Shown: positions 1-8,710 of the stretch, one piece after another
How positions within the stretch are numbered: the first letter of the stretch is position 1
Layout: every line of letters starts with the position of its first letter
Source: Neisseria dentiae
GTDB lineage: Bacteria; Pseudomonadota; Gammaproteobacteria; Burkholderiales; Neisseriaceae
Direction: 5' to 3'
Assembly: GCF_014055005.1 (NCBI RefSeq)
Contig: NZ_CP059570.1
Span: 1,364,001-1,428,000 of the forward strand
DNA: 64,000 bases
Program-made: the position numbers and the translations under genes
Notes under the pieces: model-generated
Databases searched by the model: none
Seen by the model: the letters and a program-made list of their open reading frames with translations, nothing else
What the model was told of the DNA's origin: nothing

Positions 1-505
1 TGTCGCCCGCCTGCGTGTAACACAGAATCCGCCGCGCCACCAGGCCCGCCACCTGCACGAAGGTTACTTCGCGGCCGCTGCGGGTGGTGGCCAAAACGGC
101 ATTGCGCTCGTTTTCGGTGCTGGCCTTGTCCAAATCGGCGTTTACAAACTTGCCCGGCGTGTATTCCACCGCCGTTACCGTGCCGTCGATGGGCGAGCGT
201 TGCGAGTGCACGTTAAACACGTTCATAAACACGCTGATTTTCAGCGATTCCACTTGGCGGTAAGGATCGGGTGCACGCTCCACCACCACAATGCGGCCGT
301 CAACCGGGCTTAACACCGCATCCGCATCCTGCGGCGCAGTGCGCGCCGGATCGCGGAAAAACTGCAACGCAAACACGGTAAACAGCCAGAAAGGCAGCGA
401 CCACCAACCGGCCCACAAAGTTATCAAAACACTGGCAATCAGGCCGCCGCCGATAAACGGCCAGCCTTCGCGGGCGATAATCGGGTGCGGGTAAAAACGG
501 GACAT
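1..505 (-). CDS. psd: Phosphatidylserine decarboxylase, N-terminal part (runs off window)
   Basis: The frame is open from an ATG at 505 to the window edge, giving 168 residues of the proenzyme that decarboxylates phosphatidylserine to phosphatidylethanolamine at the inner membrane. Residues about 15-55 form hydrophobic segments, followed by FFRDPAR, LSPVDGRIVVVE and VFNVHSQRSPIDGTV, which are typical of the short bacterial Psd form. The C-terminal serinolysis site that creates the pyruvoyl group lies outside the window, so completeness cannot be judged. The next gene to the right is transcribed in the same direction but is unrelated. Confidence 0.93.
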   Translation of the reverse strand, partial: MSRFYPHPIIAREGWPFIGGGLIASVLITLWAGWWSLPFWLFTVFALQFFRDPARTAPQDADAVLSPVDGRIVVVERAPDPYRQVESLKISVFMNVFNVHSQRSPIDGTVTAVEYTPGKFVNADLDKASTENERNAVLATTRSGREVTFVQVAGLVARRILCYTQAGD

Positions 506-670
506 AGCGCTTCCTCTGTGTTGTCTGTCTGTAAAGGGTTTCGGATTATAGCCGATAACGGTATATAGAACGTGAATTTTCAAATTACCGCCAAGATTAC
601 CATTAAACTTACATGTATTTTTGACAAAATAAAAAGGACAAAGCCAAGTTTGTCCTTTTTGGTTCTTAAT

Positions 671-1480
671 TTAACGAAACTCAAGGCCTCTGCTACCATG
701 GCCAATCTGGCTGGCGCTAATACCCATTTTGCCAAGTGCCTGCTTTGCACCATTAACACTTTGATTAATATATTTATGATTACCTGATTGCAGAGCTTCC
801 AGATACATTGCCATTTGCAGGCTGCCTGCCCAATATAGCATTTCTGCCATTTTTTGTTTTTCACTATTATTGAGCGAAGATAAGCCAGAGTCGCTCCCAA
901 TGGCGCTTTGTAGCTGTGCTACCATGCCGTGCGCTTTTAATTTTGCCAAGTCTTTTTGCTGACTGATACCATAATTGACTACTACCCAATACGCCATCGC
1001 CGTAGCAAGGCTATTTTGCTCATAACTATCTGATTTTAATGAATTCTTTACACCTTCAATAAGATTGGCTTTAGCAAGCTGGTTTAGCTGGCTTTCAGTT
1101 TGGCTATTTAGTTTGCCTTGAGATCGTAAATCGCTTTTCATTGCTGCGATCATTTGGTTATTAACTTGGTTGCTAATGCCGGAAGAGTGCATATAGCGAT
1201 GAGCGGTGCTGTTATTATCGGCCTTATTGCTACTTTTACTGCCGGTGCTACCGGAACTTGGGGTGGTTTTTTTACTGCTTTTTTTGGCGTTTTTATAACC
1301 TGTGCCGTATTTTTCTTGATTTTCCCAAAGATTTCTTTGAAAAGCATTATCTATATGGTAAGTGGCAAAATAGTTGTCTGCCATGTAACCATAATCAAAG
1401 GCATGCGCCGGCTGGATGCTCGCCAATGGCACAAAAGCCAAAACAGCGGCAAGCAAATAAGGTTTGAGCCTGAAAGACAT
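671..1480 (-). CDS. Secreted protein of unknown function (possibly DUF6683-like)
   Basis: The 269-residue product begins with a clear signal peptide (MSFRLKPYLLAAVLAFVPLA, cleavage likely after AHA at residue 27), so it is exported to the periplasm or beyond. Residues about 65-95 are a low-complexity Ser/Lys/Gly linker; the rest is mostly helical and ends GLEFR. The second half has the look of the DUF6683 family, whose members are secreted and uncharacterised, but this is recall and not a search. Base composition is more AT-rich than the neighbours, suggesting an accessory gene. No function is assigned. Confidence 0.75.
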   Translation of the reverse strand: MSFRLKPYLLAAVLAFVPLASIQPAHAFDYGYMADNYFATYHIDNAFQRNLWENQEKYGTGYKNAKKSSKKTTPSSGSTGSKSSNKADNNSTAHRYMHSSGISNQVNNQMIAAMKSDLRSQGKLNSQTESQLNQLAKANLIEGVKNSLKSDSYEQNSLATAMAYWVVVNYGISQQKDLAKLKAHGMVAQLQSAIGSDSGLSSLNNSEKQKMAEMLYWAGSLQMAMYLEALQSGNHKYINQSVNGAKQALGKMGISASQIGHGSRGLEFR

Positions 1481-1639
1481 AAAAACTCCTTGTAAACAAT
1501 ATGTTATAAAATAAGAAGTTTTTTCAGTCTAGCGTAACCTACGCAGGGTGTAAAGAGAGCAAGCAGTCTGAAAACAAAAAACGGCAACTGCTTCTCGGCT
1601 ATAATAAAATAACCATTTTTACCGAACAGGCCGTCCGAA

Positions 1640-2383
1640 ATGCCCAACTCCCCGCAAGAAACCCTACGCCTTTCCAAACGCATGGCCGAACTCGGCCTCT
1701 GCTCGCGCCGCGAAGCCGACGGCTATATCGAGCAGGGCTGGGTGAAAGTAAACGGAAAAACCGCCGTGCTCGGCCAGAAAGTTTCCCGCGCCGACCGCAT
1801 CGACCTCAACAAACAGGCACACGAAAAACAGGCGCAGCGGGTAACGATACTGCTCAACAAACCCGTCGGCTATGTAAGCGCGCAGGCCGAAAAAGGCTAT
1901 AAATCCGCCGCCGAGCTGATTACCCCCGAAAACCGCTGGGAAGGCGACGACAGCCGTATCGAATTCAGCGAGAAACACAAATTCGGCCTCGCCCCTGCCG
2001 GACGTTTGGACATCGACTCGGTCGGTCTGTTGGTGCTCACGCAAGACGGCCGCATCGCCAAACAGCTTATCGGTGAAAACAGCGGCAGCGAAAAAGAATA
2101 CCTCGTGCGCGTGCGCGGCAAGTTGGACGAAGAAGGCTTAAAACTGCTCAACCACGGCTTAAGCCTGGACGGCGAAAAGCTCAAACCCGCCAAGGTGGAA
2201 TGGCAAAACGAAGACCAGCTGCGCTTTGTGCTAAAACAGGGCAAAAAACGCCAAATCCGCCGTATGTGCGAGCTGGTCGGCCTGCGCGTAACCGGTCTCA
2301 AGCGCATCCGCATGGGCAAAGTGAAACTGGGCAGGCTGCCGCCGGGCAAATGGCGCTATCTGCGGCACGACGAAACCTTTTAA
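1640..2383 (+). CDS. rRNA pseudouridine synthase, RsuA/RluB/RluF family
   Basis: The 247-residue protein isomerises a uridine in ribosomal RNA to pseudouridine. An N-terminal S4 RNA-binding domain (RLSKRMAELGLCSRREAD, residues 9-26, through about 60) precedes the catalytic domain. The catalytic aspartate is in GRLDIDSVGLLVLTQDG (about residues 121-137) and the family motif KKRQIRRMCE is at about 202-211. The compact C-terminus and the RRMCE version of the last motif resemble RluF (23S U2604 in E. coli) more than RsuA, but the target base is an inference. A DUS-like sequence directly precedes the ATG. Confidence 0.9.
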   Translation: MPNSPQETLRLSKRMAELGLCSRREADGYIEQGWVKVNGKTAVLGQKVSRADRIDLNKQAHEKQAQRVTILLNKPVGYVSAQAEKGYKSAAELITPENRWEGDDSRIEFSEKHKFGLAPAGRLDIDSVGLLVLTQDGRIAKQLIGENSGSEKEYLVRVRGKLDEEGLKLLNHGLSLDGEKLKPAKVEWQNEDQLRFVLKQGKKRQIRRMCELVGLRVTGLKRIRMGKVKLGRLPPGKWRYLRHDETF

Positions 2384-2549
2384 TCATCATGCTGAAAACA
2401 TAATCAGGCCGTTTCACGCCCGCCCGCGGCCGTCTGAAAAACCACCCGTTAAAGCTTGGTGTATTCAAACAATATAAAGTACAATTACACAGCTTTACAC
2501 CGTTACACCCCATTTCTAAAGCATTTCATTTACCGAAAAGGAACGTTTT

Positions 2550-3071
2550 ATGGCTAAACATCTTTCCGCCCTGTTGCTGGCCTGCTCCGTAGCTTTGGCA
2601 CTTTCAGCCTGCTCCGGCAGCGGCACTTCGCAACAGGCTTCCACCCAACCGAAACAAACCAAAGCCGAAAAAGCCGCAGCGGGCAGCAACTGCCGCAGCA
2701 TCGGCGAAGGCCGTAAAATCAATAACAAAGGCAAAAACGACGGTTATATGTGCTCAGCTTCGGCCGCATTGAATTCCGCCGAAGCCAAAGAGGTGTTGGA
2801 TGCCAATATTTCCGTGTCTTACGGCAACCCCGGCGGCAAAACGCTGGTATCCCGCCAAGTGGCCAACGCCGTAGGCAAAACCCCTGAAGAAACCTGCCAG
2901 CGCGCGTTTTTGAACACGGTGAAACGCTTCCAATCCACCGCTGCCCGCGAGGGTAAAAGATCCGTGCGCGTGACCAGCTACTTCGACAAACAAACCGTCG
3001 GCGGCAACCAATACGAATGCCACATCGGCACTTGGAACAGCCGCGTGGTGCTGAAAGGCAGCATCCACTAA
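2550..3071 (+). CDS. Putative lipoprotein of unknown function
   Basis: The 173-residue product has a lipoprotein signal with lipobox LSAC (Cys about residue 21), followed by a Ser/Gln/Thr/Lys-rich tether, so it is probably anchored in a membrane facing the periplasm. The mature domain carries four spaced cysteines (NCRSIGE, YMCSASA, TCQRAF, YECHIGTW), consistent with disulfides in the periplasm. A good ribosome binding site (AAAGGAA) precedes the ATG and a DUS-pair terminator follows. I do not recognise a family. Confidence 0.82.
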   Translation: MAKHLSALLLACSVALALSACSGSGTSQQASTQPKQTKAEKAAAGSNCRSIGEGRKINNKGKNDGYMCSASAALNSAEAKEVLDANISVSYGNPGGKTLVSRQVANAVGKTPEETCQRAFLNTVKRFQSTAAREGKRSVRVTSYFDKQTVGGNQYECHIGTWNSRVVLKGSIH

Positions 3072-3091
3072 CCGTTGCTCTGGTTGGCAAC

Positions 3092-3125
3092 AAGGCCGTC
3101 TGAAAAATTTTTTTCAGACGGCCTT
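3092..3125. terminator. DUS inverted-pair terminator after the lipoprotein gene
   Basis: Two uptake sequences face each other (AAGGCCGTCTGAAAAA and its reverse complement) 20 bases after the stop codon of the lipoprotein gene, forming a strong stem with T-runs on either strand. Confidence 0.75.
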
Positions 3126-3177
3126 GTTTCATTCAAACGGCAACTTGCCCGATGCTTTCGCATCGGCAGGCCAAACC

Positions 3178-3323
3178 GAGACCTTTGCAAAAAAACCAAT
3201 TCAAACCTGAAAACATTCGTATCTCGTCATTAGCTTTGCAAGTCCGCTACGCTACCCCCGCGCAGGCGGGAATGACGATAATTGGGTGTTTCAGACGGCC
3301 TAAAAGAATTTTGCAAAGATCTC
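3178..3323. repeat. Non-autonomous element with GAGACCTTTGCAAAA ends and a half dRS3
   Basis: The element starts GAGACCTTTGCAAAA and ends TTTTGCAAAGATCTC, an imperfect terminal inverted repeat matching the ends of the IS1106-like element at 40524-41843. Inside it has a half dRS3-like arm (CGCAGGCGGGAATGAC) and one DUS. It separates the lipoprotein gene from hisB and has no coding capacity. Confidence 0.7.
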
Positions 3324-3330
3324 AGGCCGT

Positions 3331-4275
3331 TTATTCTTCGGTGAGCGTACCCTTGGTGGAAGGCATCTGCCCGGCCATGCGCGGGTCGAACTCTACCGCT
3401 GCGCGCAAGGCACGGCCGAAGGCTTTGAACACGGTTTCGGCTTGGTGGTGGGCATTTTTGCCGCTTAAATTGTCGATATGCAGCGTCATCATGCTGTGGT
3501 TGACCAGGCCGGTGAAAAACTCGCTGAACAAATCCACATCAAACCTGCCGATCAAGGCGCGGGTGAATTCGATGTTGTAAACCAAGCCGGGGCGGCCGGA
3601 CAAATCGATGACCACACGGCTCAAGGCTTCGTCGAGCGGCACATAGGCATGACCGTAGCGGCGGATGCCCGCTTTGTTGCCCAACGCCTGTTTTAATGCC
3701 TGGCCGAAAGTGATGCCGATGTCTTCCACGGTGTGGTGGTCGTCGATATGCAGGTCGCCTTTACAGGTGATGTCGATATCGATCAGGCTGTGGCGGGCGA
3801 TTTGGTCGAGCATATGCTCCAAAAAAGGTACGCCGGTATCGAAGCGGCTTTTACCCGTTCCGTCGAGATTGATTGCCACGGTAATTTGGGTTTCGCAGGT
3901 GTTGCGGCTAACCACGGCCACACGGCCTTCGGCATGGTTGAAATCAAGCGCGGGCGCAGGCGCGGAGAATGCCGCCTGTTCGGCTGCCGCTGCACGGGCG
4001 GCGGCGGCTTCTTTGCGGCGTTGCTCTTCTTCGGGATCGTGTTCGCGGTTCATCCAACCTTTGCGTTTGCCCATGCCGGCTTCGAGCTTCGCCAACAGCG
4101 AGGGGCGGATGCCGCGGCCGTTTTCGTCTTCGATTTGCTGCTCCAAGCGGCGTTTGATTTGCGAGAGCGAGGCGGAATTATCATAACCGCAGCGGCGGGC
4201 CAATTCGGCCATGGAGCCGGCTTCTTTAACCAGCAGTTGCAGGTTGTGCAGGTGGAGTTGGGTTTTGTTCATCAT
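3331..4275 (-). CDS. hisB: Imidazoleglycerol-phosphate dehydratase with N-terminal extension
   Basis: HisB converts imidazole glycerol phosphate to imidazole acetol phosphate in histidine synthesis. The catalytic domain (about residues 118-314) shows the Mn-binding repeats FLEHMLDQIARH, DDHHTVEDIGI, and later NHSMMTLHIDNLSGKNAHHQAE. The protein is 314 residues, about 115 longer than the usual single-domain enzyme; the extra N-terminus (SMAELARRCGYDNSASLSQI) resembles a helix-turn-helix and is followed by an Ala/Glu-rich linker. I recall meningococcal HisB carrying a similar extension, so it is lineage-typical and not a frameshift fusion. It lies 97 bases downstream of hisC in the same direction. 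Confidence 0.95.
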   Translation of the reverse strand: MMNKTQLHLHNLQLLVKEAGSMAELARRCGYDNSASLSQIKRRLEQQIEDENGRGIRPSLLAKLEAGMGKRKGWMNREHDPEEEQRRKEAAAARAAAAEQAAFSAPAPALDFNHAEGRVAVVSRNTCETQITVAINLDGTGKSRFDTGVPFLEHMLDQIARHSLIDIDITCKGDLHIDDHHTVEDIGITFGQALKQALGNKAGIRRYGHAYVPLDEALSRVVIDLSGRPGLVYNIEFTRALIGRFDVDLFSEFFTGLVNHSMMTLHIDNLSGKNAHHQAETVFKAFGRALRAAVEFDPRMAGQMPSTKGTLTEE

Positions 4276-4372
4276 TTAAACCTTCTATTCAAACAATATT
4301 TGTTTAACGAAATCGGGTTAACGCGTTAACGCCGAACCGGTATACCGTCTGAAAACATTATCAAACGGCTTT

Positions 4373-5452
4373 TTAAGCATATAAACTGCGGATAACTTTT
4401 AAAACCGCATCGTTCTGCTGCGGCGAGCCTACGGTAAGGCGCAGGCATTGGGCCAGCAGCGGGTGGGAACCGTGCAGTTTTTTCACCAATATTTTATTTT
4501 GCTTTAAGGTTTCGTGCGCCCCGTCGGCATCGGGCACGCGCACGGTAATGAAATTGGTTTCGCTCGGAAAGGCTTTCAGACGGCCTATGGCGGATAACGC
4601 CTGAAACAGGCGCTCGCGCTCGGCTTTCAGGGCTGCGGTGGTGCGCACGATTCTGTCCGCATGTTGCAGGGCGAATTTCGCCGTTGCCAAACACAATTGG
4701 TTCATATTGTAGGGCGGCACGATTTTCGCCAATTCGCGCATCACCGCCGCACAACCGCAGGCATAGCCCACGCGCAGGCCGGCAAAGCCGATTTTGCTGA
4801 TGGTGCGCATCACCACCAGATTTTCAATACTGCCCGCCTGCGGCAGAAAGCTGTCGCCGCTGAACGCGCCGTAAGCTTCGTCCACCACCACCAAACCCTT
4901 GGCCGCGCGGATAACGGCTTCCACTTCCTCGCGCTTAAAACCCACTCCGGTAGGGTTGTTCGGATAGGCGATAAAAACCAGCGCGGGGTTATGCGTTTCA
5001 ACGGCATCCAGCACCGCCGGCAGATTCAGCGTGAAATCTTCGTTCAACGGCACACCGATATAATCCATGCCGAACAAAGCGGCATTGTGTTTATACATCA
5101 CGAAGCTCGGCTCCACCGCCAGCATGGCTGCGCCGGGCTTGGCCAGCAGCATGGTAATCAGCTGGATCAGTTCGTCGGAACCGTTACCCAGCGCGATTTC
5201 GGCCGCCTGCGGAATACCGAACGCTTCGCGCAAAACCGCCTGAAGGCCGCTGGTTGCAGGATTGGGATAAAGATGTATCGGTGCTTTTTTCAGCAAACAT
5301 AACCATTCGCTTAATAATGCTTCATCGTCGGCAAACGGATGGTAAGGGCTTTCCATCGCATCGAGTTTGATAAAACCTTCGGGCAAATCGGCCACCTGAT
5401 AGGCGGTTAAGGCTTTAATATCGGAACGGATCAAATCGGAAACGGCAGTCAT
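4373..5452 (-). CDS. hisC: Histidinol-phosphate aminotransferase
   Basis: This PLP enzyme makes L-histidinol phosphate from imidazole acetol phosphate. The fold-type I landmarks are present: GNGSDELIQLI, AYPNNPTGVGF, VVDEAYGAFSG and the PLP lysine in RTISKIGFAGLRVGYACG. I start it at the second methionine (MTAVSDLIRSDIKALT), because that matches the family length (359 residues) and the 13 upstream codons are not protein-like. It probably heads a hisC-hisB transcript. Confidence 0.94.
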   Translation of the reverse strand: MTAVSDLIRSDIKALTAYQVADLPEGFIKLDAMESPYHPFADDEALLSEWLCLLKKAPIHLYPNPATSGLQAVLREAFGIPQAAEIALGNGSDELIQLITMLLAKPGAAMLAVEPSFVMYKHNAALFGMDYIGVPLNEDFTLNLPAVLDAVETHNPALVFIAYPNNPTGVGFKREEVEAVIRAAKGLVVVDEAYGAFSGDSFLPQAGSIENLVVMRTISKIGFAGLRVGYACGCAAVMRELAKIVPPYNMNQLCLATAKFALQHADRIVRTTAALKAERERLFQALSAIGRLKAFPSETNFITVRVPDADGAHETLKQNKILVKKLHGSHPLLAQCLRLTVGSPQQNDAVLKVIRSLYA

Positions 5453-5741
5453 ATCGTGGCTTCTGTGTAAGCCGGTGCGCAGCTTTAGCAATATGCGTCC
5501 GGCAGATATTCAGGCTTTCTGCATAAATTTTCGCTAAATATAACATGGTTTATTTATCAACAGTTAATGTTTTATTTGATTTTTGCACAGGTTTGCTTAA
5601 AGAAACCTTTAAAAACAGGCAAAAACCGCCGCAAACATTAACAATACGGTGGTTTGGCGAAACCTGTTTGAAGCTGAAAAATGTTTGTTTGCCGTTGTGG
5701 GGCGGTTTTTTTAAAAACTGATATAGGTTTGGTGAAGGTTT
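5453..5741. other. Non-coding gap upstream of hisC
   Basis: About 290 AT-rich bases hold no credible reading frame. The region should contain the hisC promoter on the minus strand. Several GGTTTGC/GCAAACC-like words occur (around 5589-5700), but I see no named element. Confidence 0.4.
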
Positions 5742-5770
5742 CAGGCCGTCTGAAAGTTTCAGACGGCCTG
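5742..5770. terminator. DUS-pair terminator at the end of the heme uptake operon
   Basis: An inverted pair of uptake sequences with a short AGT loop lies 20 bases beyond the stop codon of the last heme transporter gene (hmuV). Confidence 0.75.
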
Positions 5771-5790
5771 CTTATAGCTTTCCAGCTGCC

Positions 5791-6537
5791 TTAACTGCCG
5801 AAATAAACCTGCCCGCCGCCGCAAACACGCCGTATCGGCCATTGATACACTTCGGCCAGCAACTCCGGCCGCATCACGGCTTCGGGCGTGCCGGCCGCCA
5901 CCAGTTTTCCTTGGTTTAACAACACGATGTGCTGCGCATATTGCGCGGCCAGGTTCAAATCGTGCAGCACCATCAGCGCGCTGAAACGCTGCGTGTGGCG
6001 GTTGAGATAGCGCATCAGGCTGTGTTGGTGGCGGATATCGAGGTGGTTGCACGGCTCGTCGAGCAGCAGCACGGGGGCGTTTTGCAGCAGGGCGCGCACG
6101 ATGTTGGCGCGCTGCTGTTCACCGCCGGAAAGGTCGTGGATGCGTTTGCCGGCCAACGCGGCAAGATCGAAATCTTCGAGCAGCGCCTGCGCTTCGGGCG
6201 GCAGTGTGGCGGCCGTCTGAAACAGTTTGCCGCTGTTTTTCTGCCCCAAGGTGATGTATTCGCGCACGGTAAGCGGCATCCGGTAGCTGCCATGTTGCCC
6301 CACCCAGGCCACCTTGCCCTGTTTCAACTGCGGGGCAACGGCCTGGCCGAACAACGTAATCTCCCCTTGCCCTGCTTGCCCGATCAAGGCTTTGAGCAAG
6401 GTGGATTTGCCCGCGCCGTTGGGGCCGATGACGGCGGTATGGCAGCCGTGCGGAATGTCCAGCCCGGCCAGCGACAGCAGGGTTTTGCCGCGCGCGGAAA
6501 CGGTTAGGTTGCGGATGGCGAAAGAGATGTTGTCCAT
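5791..6537 (-). CDS. hmuV: Heme ABC transporter ATP-binding protein
   Basis: The 248-residue ATPase should power heme import through the inner membrane permease encoded just upstream. Walker A is GPNGAGKST (about residues 38-46), the signature is LSGGEQQRANIVRALL (about 137) and Walker B is VLLLDEPCNHLD; the H-loop is VLHDLNLA. FecE/HmuV-class ATPases have this arrangement. It is the last gene of the five-gene cluster read right to left from 12025. Heme as substrate is inferred from the neighbouring HemS-type gene and heme receptor. Confidence 0.93.
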   Translation of the reverse strand: MDNISFAIRNLTVSARGKTLLSLAGLDIPHGCHTAVIGPNGAGKSTLLKALIGQAGQGEITLFGQAVAPQLKQGKVAWVGQHGSYRMPLTVREYITLGQKNSGKLFQTAATLPPEAQALLEDFDLAALAGKRIHDLSGGEQQRANIVRALLQNAPVLLLDEPCNHLDIRHQHSLMRYLNRHTQRFSALMVLHDLNLAAQYAQHIVLLNQGKLVAAGTPEAVMRPELLAEVYQWPIRRVCGGGQVYFGS

Positions 6538-6589
6538 AATCGGTTGGATTGGGGAATAAATAATGAAATTTTCTTTTTCTATAAGAAAC

Positions 6590-6622
6590 AGACAGATATT
6601 CGGGTCAAGCCCGAGTATGACG
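6590..6622. repeat. Half copy of the TACTCGGGCTTGACC hairpin repeat
   Basis: The arm reads CAGATATTCGGGTCAAGCCC then GAGTATGACGGG and matches the second arm of the repeats at 7703-7785 and inside 59644-59809. It lies between the permease and ATPase genes of the heme operon. Confidence 0.55.
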
Positions 6623-6648
6623 GGTATTCTGAATCTTTTCAGACGGCC

Positions 6649-7590
6649 TCAACTGCCGCGCAACGGCCGCAGAAACAGCCACATAAAAAACGGCCCGCCC
6701 AGCAGCGCAATCACGATGCCCACCGGCAAATCCACCGGATAGGCAAACCAGCGGGCGGCGCTGTCCACCGCCAACAAGAATACCGCGCCGAGCCAGGCCG
6801 ACAGCACCATCAGCTTGCTGCGCCGCCCGCCCACCGTTTGCGCCAGCACATTGGGAATCATCATGCCGAGAAAGCCGATTATGCCCGACAGCGACACCGC
6901 CGCGCCGGTGAGCAAGGCAGCGCCGGCCACCGTTTGCAGGCGCACGCGCGCCACAGAGATGCCCATGCTCACGGCGGTGTCTTCGCCCAGCATCAGAATA
7001 TCCAGCTTTCTGCCCGCACCCAACAGCAGCGCCAAACCCGCCAGCATCGCGCCTGCGGCATAAGCGGGTGGCGTAAAACCCGCTTCGGCCAAGCTGCCCG
7101 ACAACCAAACGGTGGCGCTGCGCAACACCAAATCGTCGGACAAAAACAGAATCAGGCTCACCAGCGCCGCCGAAAACGCGCTCAACACAAAACCCAACAC
7201 CAGCAAACCCAGCGTGCCGCCGCCCAGCAGCTTATGCGCCGCCAGAATCAGCAGGCACACCGCCAGCGCACCGGCAAATGCCGCCAGCGGCACGCCGATG
7301 CCGCCGATGCCGAAAGCCAGCACGCAGATCACGCCCAAGGCCGCGCCGCCGGAGGTGCCGATCAGGCTGGGGTCGGCCAGCGGGTTTTCAAACAGCGCCT
7401 GCAAAGCCGCCCCCGCCGCCGCCAGCGCCGCGCCGACCAGCAACGCCGCCCACACGCGCGGCAGGCGGATGGCGCGCACGGTTTCGTCCGCTTGGTGCGG
7501 CATTTGCCATTCGCCAAAACCGATGCCGGCGCAGAACCAGATTAAGGCGGCGGTGGCGGTTAAAGCGAGCATCAAGGGAACGGGTTTCAT
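6649..7590 (-). CDS. hmuU: Heme ABC transporter permease, FecCD family
   Basis: This polytopic inner membrane protein (313 residues from the chosen start) has about nine to ten hydrophobic segments and FecCD motifs such as RLPRVWAALLVGAALAAAGA, NPLADPSLIGTSGGAALG and SLSGIIGFLGMMIPN. I choose the methionine of MKPVPLMLAL at 7590; the 29 codons before it read through uptake sequences. It forms the membrane channel for the ATPase downstream and receives substrate from the periplasmic protein upstream. Confidence 0.92.
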   Translation of the reverse strand: MKPVPLMLALTATAALIWFCAGIGFGEWQMPHQADETVRAIRLPRVWAALLVGAALAAAGAALQALFENPLADPSLIGTSGGAALGVICVLAFGIGGIGVPLAAFAGALAVCLLILAAHKLLGGGTLGLLVLGFVLSAFSAALVSLILFLSDDLVLRSATVWLSGSLAEAGFTPPAYAAGAMLAGLALLLGAGRKLDILMLGEDTAVSMGISVARVRLQTVAGAALLTGAAVSLSGIIGFLGMMIPNVLAQTVGGRRSKLMVLSAWLGAVFLLAVDSAARWFAYPVDLPVGIVIALLGGPFFMWLFLRPLRGS

Positions 7591-7702
7591 GATATTGAAA
7601 TAATGGGTAAATAGCGGATTAACAGGCCGTCTGAATACCTTCGACAGGGTCTTCAGACGGCCTGGAACCTTTGCCAAATTCCTTGCAACATCTTCAAACC
7701 CC

Positions 7703-7785
7703 TACGTCATACTCAGGCTTGACCCGGGCATCTTTTGGTTTCAAAAGAAATATACAGATACTCGGGTTGGGCACGAGTATGACGG
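7703..7785. repeat. Hairpin repeat, TCATACTC...GAGTATGAC
   Basis: Inverted arms GTCATACTCAGGCTTGACCC and the matching GGGTTGGGCACGAGTATGAC enclose a TTTTGGTTTCAAAAG loop. The same design recurs at about 59690-59767. It lies between hmuT and hmuU and could act as an RNA hairpin attenuating the downstream permease and ATPase genes. Confidence 0.6.
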
Positions 7786-7840
7786 GATAAAAACATTTTC
7801 AGGGGGGAGGCGCCTTTTTATAAAGCTCCCGGCCTGATGG

Positions 7841-8629
7841 TTATTTGGCCAAATCATGCAGTTTTCTCACCACTTGCGGCGTATCCAAACCATAGCGGAA
7901 CATATCGTTGGCCGGCCACAGGTAAATTCTGCCGTTTTTGGCGGCGGGGCTGGCGGCCACTTCGGGGCGCGCGGCAAACTGTTGCACGCCGCCGATAACT
8001 TTGGCGTTGTGGCCGGCAATCACGATCACATCGGGTTTGGCGGCCAGCCACGCTTCGCGGTTGAGCGGTTTCATGCCGTCGATATGGGCGGCGGCGTTGG
8101 TGCCGCCGGCGCGGCGGATGATTTCGTCGGCGGCGGTGTTGCGCCCCGCCGCGATGCGGCCGTCGTAGCTGAACAGATAACGCTTGCCGCTGGCGGGCTG
8201 CTGTTTCATTTCGGCCTGCCATTTGTTTGCCAGCGCATCGGCTTGGGCGGTTTTGTTAACCAGCCTGCCCAGCGTGCGGATGCTTTGCAGATAGGCGGCG
8301 ATGCTGTCGTTTGGCGCAATGTTGACGGCGCGGATGCCGGCGTTTTTCAGGCGCTCATAAATCGCGGCAGGCTGCACCATCCACGAGCCGACCGCCAAAT
8401 CGGGTTTGGCGGCGATAATCGGTTCGACCGAGAGCTGGCGGTAAATGCCTATGTTCGGTTTGTTTTTCAGCGCGGGATTCTGATTGGTTTGGTCGCGGGC
8501 GACAATTTCACCGGCCGCGCCCAGCGCCACGGCAATATCGGCCACATCGGGTGACAGCACCACAATGCGCTGTGCCTGCGCGGTTTGCAGGGCGGTAAGT
8601 AAAACGGCGGCGAACAAGTATTTTTTCAT
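7841..8629 (-). CDS. hmuT: Periplasmic heme-binding protein
   Basis: The 262-residue product has a signal peptide (MKKYLFAAVLLTALQTAQAQ) and a class III periplasmic binding protein fold: RIVVLSPDVADIAVALGAA, NIGIYRQLSVEPIIAAKPDLAVG and GGTNAAAHIDGMKPLNREAWLAAKPDVIV. This is HmuT-like and should hand heme to the permease. The start at 8629 gives a proper signal peptide; the 15 upstream codons do not. Position between hemS-type and permease genes matches the hmuRSTUV order. Confidence 0.92.
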   Translation of the reverse strand: MKKYLFAAVLLTALQTAQAQRIVVLSPDVADIAVALGAAGEIVARDQTNQNPALKNKPNIGIYRQLSVEPIIAAKPDLAVGSWMVQPAAIYERLKNAGIRAVNIAPNDSIAAYLQSIRTLGRLVNKTAQADALANKWQAEMKQQPASGKRYLFSYDGRIAAGRNTAADEIIRRAGGTNAAAHIDGMKPLNREAWLAAKPDVIVIAGHNAKVIGGVQQFAARPEVAASPAAKNGRIYLWPANDMFRYGLDTPQVVRKLHDLAK

Positions 8630-8710
8630 GGGTATGCTTTCCTTTGCTTTTTCAGACAGGCATGTCCGGTGCAAAGGCCTGTCTGAAAAGTTGGTTTCGG
8701 GTTGTGCCGT

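Noticed and set aside
6544..7545. A 333-codon plus-strand frame opposite the heme permease
   Set aside because: It is rich in Gln, His and Arg with no fold, typical of the antisense of a GC-rich membrane gene.
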